NCBI RefSeq assembly: GCF_900099895.1
Contig: NZ_FNDY01000026.1
Location: 1 to 64,000, forward strand
Direction: 5' to 3'
DNA from: Paenibacillus naphthalenovorans
Lineage (GTDB): Bacteria; Bacillota; Bacilli; Paenibacillales; NBRC-103111
DNA: 64,000 bases
The first letter of the stretch is position 1. Every line of letters begins with the position of its first letter. The notes beneath the pieces are model-generated. The model saw only the letters and a program-made list of their open reading frames with translations, was not told the DNA's origin and searched no databases. Made by a program: the position numbers and the translations under genes. This document shows, piece by piece, positions 24,348-33,778 of the stretch.

Positions 24348-25565
24348 TTACCGATTCTGCAGCTCCTCCAGCTTCAGCTTCAAGGTGTTCTTCTTGGCTC
24401 CGCGGTAAAAGGTAACATCGAGCTTATCACCCACCTGCTTATAACCGTATATGTATTTGCGCAGAGCCAATGTTCCGTCCACCGGCTTACCGTCAAGCTC
24501 TACGATCACGTCTCCGCTTTTGAGTCCCGCAACCTTGGCCGGTCCAGTGACCTCCAGTACGATGACGCCGCGCTTGACATCCGATGGAATCTTCAAGTCC
24601 TCGGTCCCGGCGAACAAATGGAGATCCTGGGTGACGACCCCCATATAAGGGCGTTTAATCTTTTGATCTGTAATCAGCGCCTGAATCACTGTCTTCGCCT
24701 GATTAATCGGGATTGCGAACCCGAGACCCTCTACGCCCATATCGGCAACCTTCAGCGTATTAATGCCAACGACCTTGCCGGACAGATTGACCAGCGCGCC
24801 GCCGCTGTTGCCTTGATTGATCGCCGCGTCGGTCTGGATGACCTCCATCTCCCAATCGAACTCGCCTTCACGGCCAAGAGCTACCGGGATCGTCCGCTTC
24901 GGCCAGCTGATAATGCCCTTCGTAACGGTTGGAGCATAGCCAAGACCTAGCGGATTGCCTACCGCGATGGCGGTCTCCCCTGCCCGCAGCGCGTCGGAAT
25001 CGCCAAACTCCGCCACCTGCTTAATCCCGCTCCCATCGATCTCCAGTACCGCCAAGTCCGTGATCTGATCGCTGCCGACCAAGACTGCCTCCCTTTTCTC
25101 ACCGGTAATGGTCACGACATCCAGTTTCGTAAAGCCGTCAACCACATGGTTGTTTGTTACGATGCGTACTTTATCCCCAGCCCGTTCGAACATCACGCCG
25201 GAGCCGAGCCCCATGGAACTCCCCCGCTCCTTCTCCCCTTCCCGGCGGGTACCCAGGATGCTCACTACGGTAGGAGATACTCTCTCCGCGGCGCTTACAA
25301 CCGTATCGCTGATTTCCCGGTCATTCTCTTCTCCGACTGCGACATTCCCCGGGACGGGAGCAAAGGCAGCCAACGCTTGCGGCTGCACCGGATCGTCCGA
25401 CGAGCCGCCGCCGAAAAGCACAAACAGCACGGCCGTAACTGCCGCTCCGACGATAGCCGGGAGCAGCCAGCCAAGCCACCCTTTGGGCAGACGGCCCGCG
25501 GAATAACGCAAGGATTCCTTGTATGACACCTTAGTTGAATAGAAATCGTCGTCAAATAAACTCAC
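24348..25565 (-). CDS. HtrA/DegP-like membrane serine protease with PDZ domain
   Basis: A 405-residue S1C-family protease, anchored by a helix at about residues 32-52 (WLGWLLPAIVGAAVTAVLFV) with the protease outside the cell membrane. The catalytic triad is His in IVTNNHVVDG, Asp in DQITDLAVLEI and Ser in QGNSGGALVNLSGKVVG. A PDZ domain occupies about the last 95 residues (MGVVTQDLHLF to TFYRGAKKNTLKLKLEEL). GTG 25565 is chosen because GAGGGGGC lies upstream, while the in-frame ATG at 25589 has no ribosome site. In this position Bacillus has htrC/yycK. It degrades or refolds damaged exported proteins. Confidence 0.92.
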   Translation of the reverse strand: MSLFDDDFYSTKVSYKESLRYSAGRLPKGWLGWLLPAIVGAAVTAVLFVLFGGGSSDDPVQPQALAAFAPVPGNVAVGEENDREISDTVVSAAERVSPTVVSILGTRREGEKERGSSMGLGSGVMFERAGDKVRIVTNNHVVDGFTKLDVVTITGEKREAVLVGSDQITDLAVLEIDGSGIKQVAEFGDSDALRAGETAIAVGNPLGLGYAPTVTKGIISWPKRTIPVALGREGEFDWEMEVIQTDAAINQGNSGGALVNLSGKVVGINTLKVADMGVEGLGFAIPINQAKTVIQALITDQKIKRPYMGVVTQDLHLFAGTEDLKIPSDVKRGVIVLEVTGPAKVAGLKSGDVIVELDGKPVDGTLALRKYIYGYKQVGDKLDVTFYRGAKKNTLKLKLEELQNR

Positions 25566-25776
25566 CGCAGCCGCCCCCTCAATTCCCATACATAGATGTG
25601 ATGCAGCGAATCCCAGACCTTTTCAGCCATCATCCCAGCCGCATCTTTTGCTTCAACTATTGTACCTTAAAATCTCGAATTCTGAGAATCTAAAAAAATA
25701 GGAATGTTTTCCTTCACACTGGACTAGAATAAGAACATGAGTCTTTCATCCCCGAAAATAAGAGAGGTTAAGCCCT

Positions 25777-26001
25777 ATGACCAGCAGCCGTATGTATTCC
25801 CATCTCGAAGAAATCGCATGGATCGGTCAATTAGCCGACCTGAAGGAAGAACATTACCGCAACTCCCTTCTGCTCAGCGCCGTCATTGAACTGCTCATGG
25901 AGAAAGGGATACTCTCTGCGAAGGAGATTTCCGCCAAAGCACAGGCTTTGGAAATTCAAGATGCCGCAGCGATCCGCCAGATCCAATGTTTTGAAGGATG
26001 A
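25777..26001 (+). CDS. Small hypothetical protein
   Basis: A 74-residue, mostly helical, Ala/Leu/Glu-rich protein that lies alone on the plus strand between htrA and walJ. It starts at ATG 25777 behind AGAGAGGTTAAG. Visible features are a first helix SHLEEIAWIGQLADLKEEHYRN, a second helix LLLSAVIELLMEKG and a third ISAKAQALEIQDAAA. There is no signal peptide or membrane helix. It ends six bases before the walJ stop, converging with it. I do not recognise the family. Confidence 0.6.
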   Translation: MTSSRMYSHLEEIAWIGQLADLKEEHYRNSLLLSAVIELLMEKGILSAKEISAKAQALEIQDAAAIRQIQCFEG

Positions 26002-26007
26002 AGAGGG

Positions 26008-26811
26008 TTACTCCTCGCTGAGCCGGTCCCAGGCCGTGGGACGGTCGTGATATGTATCCATCAGCTTAGCCCGGTGATCATCCGGCTCCAGACGCTCTTC
26101 TACCATATTATTCACGGTCAGCCTGGCCAAATCCATCATATTGTGGTCCCGGCTCAGATGAGCAAGGTATACCCGCTTCGTCTTCGCCGTCACCACATCC
26201 ACCAGTCCGCTGCCTGCCGCTTCATTGGATAAATGCCCTACATCGCTTAGAATACGACGTTTAATGTTCCAGGGATAACGGCCCATTCGCAGCATCTCGA
26301 TATCGTGATTCGCTTCCAGGATCAGCACATCGCTATCTTCAATCTTCCCTTTCACCTTTGAACTCATATAGCCGAGGTCGGTTGCCAGACTTAACTTTTC
26401 TTCCCCATGATAAAAGCAGTAGCCCACAGGCTCTGCGGCATCGTGCGAAATGGCGTAAGACTCAATCTGCAGAGAGCCGAATTCGCGAATTTCTCCTGTC
26501 TGCATAACGCATTTGTTCGCTTCGGCAATCTCGCCGATCTGTTTGTCGAGCGCTTCCCACGTTTTCTCGTTGGCATAAATCGGCAAATCATACTTGCGCG
26601 CGATCGCCCCGAGCCCCTTAATATGATCTGCGTGCTCGTGCGTCACCAGAATGGCATCCAGCTCCTGCGGCGACATTCCCCGCTCCTGCATAAGCTGCTC
26701 CACCTTCTTTGCACTTAGCCCCGCATCGATCAACACCTTGCCTTCGTCGGCAGCCACCACCATGGCGTTCCCCGTAGAACCGCTGCCCAGCATACAAAAA
26801 CGCATTCCCAT
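26008..26811 (-). CDS. walJ: Metallo-beta-lactamase-fold hydrolase WalJ (YycJ)
   Basis: A 267-residue metallo-hydrolase, probably a DNA exonuclease-like enzyme coordinating cell division with replication in Bacillales. The fold begins FCMLGSGSTGNAMVV, with HxHxDH as VTHEHADHIKGLGAIA, further metal ligands in SHDAAEPVGY and DVLILEANHD, and the closing LAHLSRDHNMMDLAR. The ATG at 26811 lies eight bases after GGGAG; a start two codons earlier is possible. It overlaps no gene and lies 20 bases after walI, as last gene of the walRKHIJ operon. Nothing odd is seen. Confidence 0.9.
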   Translation of the reverse strand: MGMRFCMLGSGSTGNAMVVAADEGKVLIDAGLSAKKVEQLMQERGMSPQELDAILVTHEHADHIKGLGAIARKYDLPIYANEKTWEALDKQIGEIAEANKCVMQTGEIREFGSLQIESYAISHDAAEPVGYCFYHGEEKLSLATDLGYMSSKVKGKIEDSDVLILEANHDIEMLRMGRYPWNIKRRILSDVGHLSNEAAGSGLVDVVTAKTKRVYLAHLSRDHNMMDLARLTVNNMVEERLEPDDHRAKLMDTYHDRPTAWDRLSEE

Positions 26812-26830
26812 CCCCATAACTCCCAATCGC

Positions 26831-27571
26831 TTACTTATTGTTTTGCTGCGGTTCTTCCACCGCACCGTTAAATGCATGAACAAAATAAACATCCCCGTTG
26901 GCGAGCGATACCCGCCAGGACGGCACCATATACATCGTTTGCGAATTGTAAACCTGTCCGTGATACCCCAGCCTCACGCCGGTAATGACAGAACCCGACG
27001 GCAAATAATTCTCTATCATGCTGCGAAGTGCAATATAGGGTGAAATGACCTTTTGTTCCTTCTGGTCATTTTCGGACTGCACCTCCACATAGCCCTGCCG
27101 ATAGGCAGTCACCTGCCCGTTTTCCTCGATCAGCTCCAGCTGCACCTCGAACATCGGAAGTGAACGGTACATCTGATGGAACACATAGGTTCCCCCAAGG
27201 CTTGTCATTGGATCGAACTGGTACTCTCCGGCATGCGCAATCCCGGTCCGGCCGAGCACATCCTTGAAGGACCCCTTGTTGATCAGAGGGTCGAATTTGA
27301 AGTGCGTTTTAAGCGGAATCGGCTCCTCCGGCGTCAGGTTCTCGTCGAATTTGACCACAATTTCCTTTAGCCTCGGCAGTTCTTTCGGGATGTCCGCGGG
27401 CACTTGAATATTTTTGCTTTTCACCAGCCGCTGAAGCTCCTCCGCCGTCGCGCTCTGGTTCGCCTCCAGTTCAAGAATGTCGGCACGGCTGGACCAGAGC
27501 TGGATGCCTAACACTATATTGAGCAGAAGAAAGGACATAATCAATATCGTTTTGGCCCGGCTCCAATCCAT
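26831..27571 (-). CDS. walI: WalK regulator WalI (YycI)
   Basis: A 246-residue bitopic protein with an N-terminal membrane helix (about residues 7-24, AKTILIMSFLLLNIVLGI) and an extracytoplasmic YycI-type domain made of two similar beta-rich lobes. Together with WalH it forms a complex with the WalK kinase through the membrane helices and restrains kinase activity. Typical segments are LPRLKEIVVKFDENLTPEEP and YGQVYNSQTMYMVPSWRVSL-like residues near the end. It lies 12 bases downstream of walH. Confidence 0.88.
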   Translation of the reverse strand: MDWSRAKTILIMSFLLLNIVLGIQLWSSRADILELEANQSATAEELQRLVKSKNIQVPADIPKELPRLKEIVVKFDENLTPEEPIPLKTHFKFDPLINKGSFKDVLGRTGIAHAGEYQFDPMTSLGGTYVFHQMYRSLPMFEVQLELIEENGQVTAYRQGYVEVQSENDQKEQKVISPYIALRSMIENYLPSGSVITGVRLGYHGQVYNSQTMYMVPSWRVSLANGDVYFVHAFNGAVEEPQQNNK

Positions 27572-27583
27572 CCGTTGTTCCCC

Positions 27584-28870
27584 CTATTCTAGAAACTCAT
27601 ACGTCCCATCGCGAAGCTCGACCGCCCATGCAGGCACCAGCTCCATCGTTTGCTCCCTTATAACGGGCCGGTAACCGGGAAATACCGAGTACACCTGCTT
27701 TGTACCGGTAAACTGCGCAAGCTTTTGCTCAAGGGGTTCACCGCCGGCAAGCTGAACTTCTTTGCGGATAACCTCCTTCGTATCGGGGGTTATGATCGAA
27801 CGTTCATAGCTCGCGACAATCCCTTTTTGCAGCGATATTTTCATAAACCCCATATTTTCGTTGCCCGTATTTATGATCGGGTACGATCCATAATATTGGC
27901 GAAAAACAAAGGCCTGATGGTTTGAAAGCATCCGCTGAGGCACCTTTTGCACCGCATACGTTCCGTTCCATCCTCCATGCTGGTTAATAAACTGCACCGC
28001 CGAAAGCAGATTATCGAGAATATTCAATTTGCTGTCCGCCGGCGCCACAGGATCGGAATAGGTCATCCAGTGCTGTTCATTTTTGAGCTGCAGTCCTCTC
28101 TTGCCATCGGTGTGGATCTCCGATCCGTCCCGCTCCGTCAAATTCCGTGTTACGCTCGGATCAACGAAAAAGGTTCGCTTCAGCTGATCTGCTGTGAATT
28201 GCGTAAAACCCATTTGATACCCTGTCATCGGCAGCGGCTTTGTCGGTAAATAAAAATCGCCAGCGGCTGCCTTGCGATACGGAATGAAATCAGGGTCGAC
28301 GGTGACAAAACGCTCGATATCCTTCACCGTAAAATCCGCCCTCGTGACCTCGTACAAGGTGTTCGGCGTATCGGTAAAAAGAATGGTACGAACCTCGTTG
28401 GCGTCCTTGGCAAAAATCCATATCCGCGTAATCAGGTCACTCTCATTAATCAAGTCCCCTTTAAGCTGCATCACCCGTTGAAGCACATTCATAGGCAGCC
28501 CGTCACGGAAGCGGATTTCCACTCCCTGCTGCTTGCTGCCCACTTCCTCCAAATCCAAGCCTAATTGCAGCGCATTCGTCTTACGGAAATCCTCCATAAA
28601 ACGCTGCTTTACATTCTCCCATACATCGTTATACTGCTGCGTATTGGGATAGAGCACCGTATGCTGCCCATTGCCCAGGTGCAGCACCAATTGATCCGAA
28701 AACAGCATCTCCTCGATCGAGGCCTGCGTTCCCAGCATGTCGGTCTTCACGTATTCATCCGGAGGCATCAGCGGATCAAACTTCGGATAACTGTAAGCAA
28801 GGAAGTAGCTTTGCACCAGACTTGCCAGAACCAATAGGGTCAGTACCGCCGTCTTCAACTGCTCTATCAT
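27584..28870 (-). CDS. walH: WalK regulator WalH (YycH)
   Basis: A 428-residue bitopic protein: an N-terminal membrane helix (about residues 5-27, LKTAVLTLLVLASLVQSYFLAYS) followed by a long extracytoplasmic YycH domain. Segments such as DMLGTQASIEEMLFSDQLVLHLG and SNHQAFVFRQYYGSYPIINT fit the family. It acts with WalI to control WalK, which governs cell-wall hydrolase genes. It overlaps walK by four bases, so the two are coupled. Length matches the family. Confidence 0.9.
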   Translation of the reverse strand: MIEQLKTAVLTLLVLASLVQSYFLAYSYPKFDPLMPPDEYVKTDMLGTQASIEEMLFSDQLVLHLGNGQHTVLYPNTQQYNDVWENVKQRFMEDFRKTNALQLGLDLEEVGSKQQGVEIRFRDGLPMNVLQRVMQLKGDLINESDLITRIWIFAKDANEVRTILFTDTPNTLYEVTRADFTVKDIERFVTVDPDFIPYRKAAAGDFYLPTKPLPMTGYQMGFTQFTADQLKRTFFVDPSVTRNLTERDGSEIHTDGKRGLQLKNEQHWMTYSDPVAPADSKLNILDNLLSAVQFINQHGGWNGTYAVQKVPQRMLSNHQAFVFRQYYGSYPIINTGNENMGFMKISLQKGIVASYERSIITPDTKEVIRKEVQLAGGEPLEQKLAQFTGTKQVYSVFPGYRPVIREQTMELVPAWAVELRDGTYEFLE

Positions 28871-30717
28871 CCGGTCGCCTCCTCCTGTTGATACGGAAGT
28901 GTGAACGTAATCCGCGTCCCCTGGCCGAGTTCAGAGTCCAAATGAATCGTTCCGCCGTGGGCTTTCACTATTTCTCGGGCAATCGACAAGCCGAGACCCG
29001 TCCCCCCCATACTGCGCGATCGTGCCTTATCTACCCGGTAAAACCGCTCAAAAATCCGGCTCAAATCTTTCCGGGGGATCCCGATGCCGTTATCCTGTAT
29101 AGAGATTTCCAGCACCGACTGTACCGGTCTTGTAGCTTGAATCCGGATATGCCCGCCGTCCGGTGTATATTTAATCGCATTCGACACGAGGTTATCCAGC
29201 ACCTGGTCTATACGGTCCCGATCGAGCATAATCTCACCCACACCCTGCTCCACTTCCAAATCAACAGAAATCGACCGCTGCTCCAGCTGAAAAGAAAACC
29301 GATCCGTCATTTCCTCCAGCATCTCAGCCACATCCGTCGTTTCCTTACTGATGATCGCCTGTTTCGAATCGAGCCGGGACAGCTGCAGCAGGTCTGTTAC
29401 GAGCCGAATCATCCGCTCGGTCTCATTACGCGCCACGCCTACGAATTTGGCCGCCAGCTGCGGCTCCTCGATGGCGCCGTCCTCCAAGGCCTCCAGATAG
29501 CTTTTGATCGTCGTCAGCGGCGTTCTTAGCTCATGAGACACATTGGCCACAAACTCCCTGCGCGACTGCTCCAGCTTCTCCTGTTCGGTGACATCCTGCA
29601 GGACGGCTATCGTTCCGGCCGCGCCTTTTCCTTTACTGTAAATGGTGGTGAACGTCACGCGCACAAACACCGGCTCTTCCTCCGGTTCGTGAACCAATTG
29701 CAGCATCATCAACCGGTTTCCGTTTTCTTCCTTCATCTGGGCCGTCTCCGGGGTTAGATTCAGCAGCTCTCCCAAATGCATCCCCAACGTCGTATCCTCG
29801 TTCACCTTCAATATTTGTTTGGCCCTGCGGTTGATCACAATCACGCGCCCATGGTCATCGGTTGCAATCAGTCCATCATTCATATTGGACAAAATCGAGG
29901 CCAGCTTCTCTTTTTCCTCTTCGTTCAGCAGCAAGGCCTCCCGAAGCCGTTTCACCATAATATTAAACGTCGTTCCGAGCTGGCCGATCTCGTCTTGACC
30001 CATGACCCGAATCTGCTCGTCAAAGTCAAACCGGCCTTCCGCCACCGCCGTAGCCTGTCTCGTAATCGCCTTAATCGGATTGGTAATCGTCGCCGACAGG
30101 ATGACTCCAAGCAGCGCCGTCAGCGCAAGCGCGATGAGCGTACCCGATATGAAGAAACGGTTGATCCGGTTCATCGTATCGTATACCTCTTCCATCGAAG
30201 CAATGATATACACCGCTCCGAGCACCCTTACCCCCGAGCCGATCGGTTTGGCGATGACCACCTTGCGGACCCCGTCAAAATCCGTAAACATGCGCTGGTT
30301 GTCCTTAATGCCCTGCAGCGCCCGGGTGACCTCGGTTTGCGTATTTTTATTGCCTATCACCGATTGATTGCTGGCTAACGAGGTAGTAAGGACTACACCG
30401 CCCGCATCAATCACCTGGATTTCCGCATTGCTGATCACAAACAACCGGTTGACGAACTCGTTTAAATCCGCGTACGACCTCTTCAAGGCTTCCGTGTTTT
30501 TGTTATCTTGGCTTTCGCTCAAATACGTCTCCGCATATTGCGCAAGCAGCTGCGCCTGCTTATTGCGGTTATCCATAAATTCGTTTTTGAGCGAGCTTTC
30601 CAGCGTACGGATAAAATACACGCCGATGAGCTGCATTGCGATCAAAATCAGCAAAACGTAAATAATAATCAGCTTGGCTTGAATCGATTGAAAAAAGCGG
30701 ATGCGATTTTTCTGCAT
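28867..30717 (-). CDS. walK: Essential wall-metabolism sensor kinase WalK
   Basis: A 616-residue membrane histidine kinase. It has two membrane helices (about residues 13-33 and 187-208) flanking an extracytoplasmic PAS-like sensor, a HAMP domain (ITNPIKAITRQATAVAEGRF), a cytoplasmic PAS domain (ILSNMNDGLIATDDHGRVIV), the phospho-acceptor box FVANVSHELRTPLTTIKS with its His, and an ATP-binding domain with N box DQVLDNLVSNAIKYTPDGG, DNGIGIPRKDLSRIFERF and GGTGLGLSIAREIVKAHGG. It phosphorylates WalR to control autolysins and division. It sits 15 bases after walR in the usual order. Confidence 0.96.
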   Translation of the reverse strand: MQKNRIRFFQSIQAKLIIIYVLLILIAMQLIGVYFIRTLESSLKNEFMDNRNKQAQLLAQYAETYLSESQDNKNTEALKRSYADLNEFVNRLFVISNAEIQVIDAGGVVLTTSLASNQSVIGNKNTQTEVTRALQGIKDNQRMFTDFDGVRKVVIAKPIGSGVRVLGAVYIIASMEEVYDTMNRINRFFISGTLIALALTALLGVILSATITNPIKAITRQATAVAEGRFDFDEQIRVMGQDEIGQLGTTFNIMVKRLREALLLNEEEKEKLASILSNMNDGLIATDDHGRVIVINRRAKQILKVNEDTTLGMHLGELLNLTPETAQMKEENGNRLMMLQLVHEPEEEPVFVRVTFTTIYSKGKGAAGTIAVLQDVTEQEKLEQSRREFVANVSHELRTPLTTIKSYLEALEDGAIEEPQLAAKFVGVARNETERMIRLVTDLLQLSRLDSKQAIISKETTDVAEMLEEMTDRFSFQLEQRSISVDLEVEQGVGEIMLDRDRIDQVLDNLVSNAIKYTPDGGHIRIQATRPVQSVLEISIQDNGIGIPRKDLSRIFERFYRVDKARSRSMGGTGLGLSIAREIVKAHGGTIHLDSELGQGTRITFTLPYQQEEATG

Positions 30718-30732
30718 CAGGACCGCCCCCGC

Positions 30733-31467
30733 CTAGTAGCTGCCGGCGATTGTTTTCGGATTGCGCATCATGTAGCCAAGCCCCCGCCGGGTGATAATAT
30801 ATTCCGGACGGCTCGGATCGTCCTCCAGCTTCTCTCTGAGCCGGCGGATCGTCACGTCAACCGTACGTACATCCCCGAAATACTCAAAGCCCCACACGGC
30901 CTGCAGCAGGTGCTCGCGCGTCATGACCTTGCCGCTGTTCTTGGCCATGTACTGCACAAGTTCGAACTCCCGATGAGTAAGATCGAGCGGTACACCGTCC
31001 TTATAAACGACATACATGTCGGTATCGATGAACAAGCTGAGGATTCGGAAGCCCTGCCGTGGTTGCTCTTCCTCCGGAGACTGGGACACAGGTACGGACG
31101 ATACCTTGGTCTGTCTGCGCAGGTGTGCTTTCACCCGGGCAAGCAGCTCGCGCGTTCCAAAAGGCTTGGTCACATAATCGTCTGCGCCAAGCTCAAGACC
31201 CAACACCTTATCAATCTCATTGTCCTTGGCTGTCAGCATGATGATCGGGGTATTCAGCTTCGCCCGTACCTCCCGGCACACATCCATACCGTCCTTCACC
31301 GGCAGCATCAAATCCAGCAGGATCAAATCCGGTTCTTCGGTGTAAGCCAGATCCACCGCCGTTCCGCCGTCGTAAGCGCAGATGACCTCATGGCCCTCTT
31401 TTTCCAAATTAAACTTCAGTATATCCGCAATCGGTTGTTCGTCGTCTACAACGAGTATTTTCGCCAT
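30733..31467 (-). CDS. walR: Response regulator WalR
   Basis: A 244-residue OmpR-family response regulator. The receiver domain has the acidic pair in [12 protein letters not shown], the phospho-acceptor Asp in [15 protein letters not shown], Thr in PIIMLTAKD and Lys in DDYVTKPF. The winged-helix output domain ends [21 protein letters not shown] and ITRRGLGYM. The ATG at 31467 (MAKILVV) is the family start, with AAGGAAC just upstream; a GTG four codons earlier is also in frame. It is the first gene of the wal operon. It controls peptidoglycan hydrolase genes and is essential in related bacteria. Confidence 0.96.
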   Translation of the reverse strand: MAKILVVDDEQPIADILKFNLEKEGHEVICAYDGGTAVDLAYTEEPDLILLDLMLPVKDGMDVCREVRAKLNTPIIMLTAKDNEIDKVLGLELGADDYVTKPFGTRELLARVKAHLRRQTKVSSVPVSQSPEEEQPRQGFRILSLFIDTDMYVVYKDGVPLDLTHREFELVQYMAKNSGKVMTREHLLQAVWGFEYFGDVRTVDVTIRRLREKLEDDPSRPEYIITRRGLGYMMRNPKTIAGSY

Positions 31468-31541
31468 TCGTTCCTTCACCGCCTGTCAAAGACTAACAGC
31501 TGTTCATGGAAGCTATTCTACTATTTTACCACAACTTGAAG

Positions 31542-31590
31542 CAAAAAGAGACATGGCGCGCAAGGCCTGCCGCCCTGCTTTCTCCATGTC
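31542..31590 (-). terminator. Intrinsic terminator downstream of the M23 peptidase gene
   Basis: On the minus strand GACATGG (31584-31590) pairs with CCATGTC (31550-31556), followed by TCTTTTTGC. The loop is long and GC-rich and may fold further. Confidence 0.75.
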
Positions 31591-31616
31591 CCTTGATCTA
31601 TGTGCCGCTTGCATCC

Positions 31617-33188
31617 TTAGCGGTTTAAATATTTAAGCGGATTTTGCGGCGATTGATTGAGCAGAATTTCAAAATGCAGATGCACCCCTGTAGAGTCCCC
31701 GGTACTGCCCATCGTTCCAATCTTTTCGCCTTTCTCCACAATTTTGCCGCTGCTTGTCTCAATCTTGCTTAGATGCGCATACACCGTACGATACCCGTTC
31801 ATATGATTAATGATGATCATATTGCCGTAACCGTCTTTCACACCTGCAAACTCAACCTTGCCGTTATCGGAGGCGAGAATACTGCGGTTGCCCGTCAGGT
31901 CAATCCCCTTATGAAAAGCGCCCCAGCGTTTCCCGAACGTACTGGTAATCGTAGCCGAAACGACCGGCCACGCAAACTTGCCCGTGCCTTCCCCTAATAC
32001 AACCTTGGTGCCTCTTTTCACGACGGCCTTCACCGGCTGCTGGACGATTTCCTCGCTTAATACGCTTTCTTCTTCCATCAGTCCGTTGACCTTCGTCAGT
32101 TGAAGGGTCACTTTCTTCATGCCGTTCTTTCCTTCCGAAAGCACCTTCGTCTCTCCGAGCCGCATGCTGTCGTCCTGCTTGTATTCCGTCTCGTGTTGAA
32201 TCTCCTGATTTTCCACAACCTTCTCTACTGTCCGCACGGACAGAGTCGGGTTCATCACGGTAAGATCCAGCTGCTCTCCGACTTTGATCATATCATTATA
32301 AATCCAGGGGTTGTTCTGGTATATCACTTGCTTTGGAATATTCAGCTTCTTGGCGATACACGATACGCAGTCGCCGTCTACAACCGTATATTTTGTAGGC
32401 CGCGCGTTGCCCGTCGCCAGCTTATTCAGAAGCTCGTCCGGCTTCATGAGCTGGTCAGGCTTAATTTCCAATTGTTTCATCTCTACATCCTGAACGAAAT
32501 CCGCTTTCTGCAATTCCGTTGTTACCGGAGCGTCGCCGGCAGATGAGGCGGACAATATGCCGACCTTCCCCGGTTCTTTTTTCTGCTGCAGAGAGGCAAT
32601 GACATTAGCTTTTAGCTGCTCCAGCACTTGCTTGGCCGTCGCTTCGTCTTTTACAATACCTACGGGCTTGCCGTCCACCAACAATTGAACGCCTACAGGA
32701 TAAGCCGAAAAATAACGTTCCAATTGCTTAAGAACAGCTTCATCCTCTGCCGGTGTTCCAAAAACCCTCTCGGGAGTAAATTCGAGTCTGGGTTCCTTTA
32801 CGACCATCTGGATGTCCGCATCGCTCTTGGTCAGCTGCTCCCGCTTCTTCTGCTTGAATTGTTCGACCTTCGCCGGATCGGATATGGTTCCGATCGAGTC
32901 CCCATTCGCATACACATGATAATAATCCTTCATATTCGCCTGCACGTATTGGTTTCCGCTCCAGATGACGGCAGCGATTAAACTTAATACGGCTGCGGAC
33001 TTAATAACCAATCTTTTATGTTTAATAATACGGTTTTTTAATGGGATAGGAGTGGTTGTTCCTTGTTCCTTTGTCACCGGTTCGACCCTTAAGCTCTCAG
33101 CCAAGCCCTCGGATCCATTCTCAGCCTTCTGGCGTTGAAGCTTTTTTACCAGACCCTTGAATTGATCCATCATCTTGAAAACTGTCAT
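31617..33188 (-). CDS. Membrane-anchored M23 metallopeptidase with LysM and G5-like domains
   Basis: A 523-residue cell-wall endopeptidase. A membrane helix at about residues 60-80 (LVIKSAAVLSLIAAVIWSG) anchors it with the rest outside. A LysM domain follows at about 275-325 (YTVVDGDCVSCIAKKLNIPK), then a G5-like beta domain (LSVRTVEKVVENQEIQHETE) and the C-terminal LytM/M23 domain with the zinc ligands in FHKGIDLTG and the HxH of GVHLHFEILL. Start ATG 33188 has AGGAG six bases upstream. This architecture is common just upstream of walR in Paenibacillus-like genomes. It probably cleaves peptidoglycan cross-links and is a plausible member of the WalR regulon, which is inference. Confidence 0.9.
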   Translation of the reverse strand: MTVFKMMDQFKGLVKKLQRQKAENGSEGLAESLRVEPVTKEQGTTTPIPLKNRIIKHKRLVIKSAAVLSLIAAVIWSGNQYVQANMKDYYHVYANGDSIGTISDPAKVEQFKQKKREQLTKSDADIQMVVKEPRLEFTPERVFGTPAEDEAVLKQLERYFSAYPVGVQLLVDGKPVGIVKDEATAKQVLEQLKANVIASLQQKKEPGKVGILSASSAGDAPVTTELQKADFVQDVEMKQLEIKPDQLMKPDELLNKLATGNARPTKYTVVDGDCVSCIAKKLNIPKQVIYQNNPWIYNDMIKVGEQLDLTVMNPTLSVRTVEKVVENQEIQHETEYKQDDSMRLGETKVLSEGKNGMKKVTLQLTKVNGLMEEESVLSEEIVQQPVKAVVKRGTKVVLGEGTGKFAWPVVSATITSTFGKRWGAFHKGIDLTGNRSILASDNGKVEFAGVKDGYGNMIIINHMNGYRTVYAHLSKIETSSGKIVEKGEKIGTMGSTGDSTGVHLHFEILLNQSPQNPLKYLNR

Positions 33189-33421
33189 CTTCTTCTCCTT
33201 TTAAGCTGTTTTTTGCCGCATTGGATAGGCATCCGTGCTACATAACACGGAACTACTGCTTTCTTGAGACCCTAGCACATAAAAACACCTAAAATCAGGG
33301 ACAACAACCAAAGTGCCCAAACTCCTTTATAAATTTACCATACCCCGTCTATTTATTTCAACCAAACCCCATGTGATCCCTTATTTTCAGAAAAATTCTG
33401 ACAGGAGTGTGAAGTAAAACA

Positions 33422-33685
33422 ATGGAAAATATCATTGCGGCTTTCCGCAATCCACACGATATGGAAAAAGCCGCAGAGGCACTTTTAAAGCAAGGCGTCA
33501 TTAATCTCAAGCTCGAACCGGGTGCTTTACACCCGAAAGGCGAGCAGCCTGATATCACTCTCCTTGGGAGAATCGGTACGTCGATCTCTGAAACCGCAGC
33601 CAAGCTGCAGGTTATCGTGGAATCGTCACGGAGGCGGCAAGCTGAGGATACCATCCGCAAATATGGCGGCGTATGCTGGTTCTAA
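33422..33685 (+). CDS. Small hypothetical protein
   Basis: An 87-residue soluble protein on the plus strand between two minus-strand genes. It begins MENIIAAFRNPHDMEKAAEALLKQG, a ferredoxin-like beta-alpha start that resembles the opening of heat-induced stress proteins of the YflT/general-stress-17M type, then has LLGRIGTSISETAAKLQVIVE and ends RKYGGVCWF. The start ATG 33422 has only a weak upstream site. A clear terminator follows, which supports it being a real gene. Function unknown. Confidence 0.65.
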   Translation: MENIIAAFRNPHDMEKAAEALLKQGVINLKLEPGALHPKGEQPDITLLGRIGTSISETAAKLQVIVESSRRRQAEDTIRKYGGVCWF

Positions 33686-33698
33686 CGAAGACGAAAAA

Positions 33699-33731
33699 AC
33701 TGACCTTCAACGATCATGAGGTCAGTCTTTT
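33699..33731 (+). terminator. Intrinsic terminator
   Basis: ACTGACCT (33699-33706) pairs with AGGTCAGT (33719-33726) and is followed by CTTTT. It ends the 87-residue protein gene. Confidence 0.85.
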
Positions 33732-33778
33732 GCCATGCCCTATTTTCAGATGCCGCATCAGAAGCCCAAAAACCGGGG

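Noticed and set aside
30508-31539. A long plus-strand open frame of 343 codons
   Set aside because: It is antisense to walK and walR, whose family matches are unambiguous; its composition is that of a shadow frame (His/Arg/Gln rich) and it has no ribosome site.
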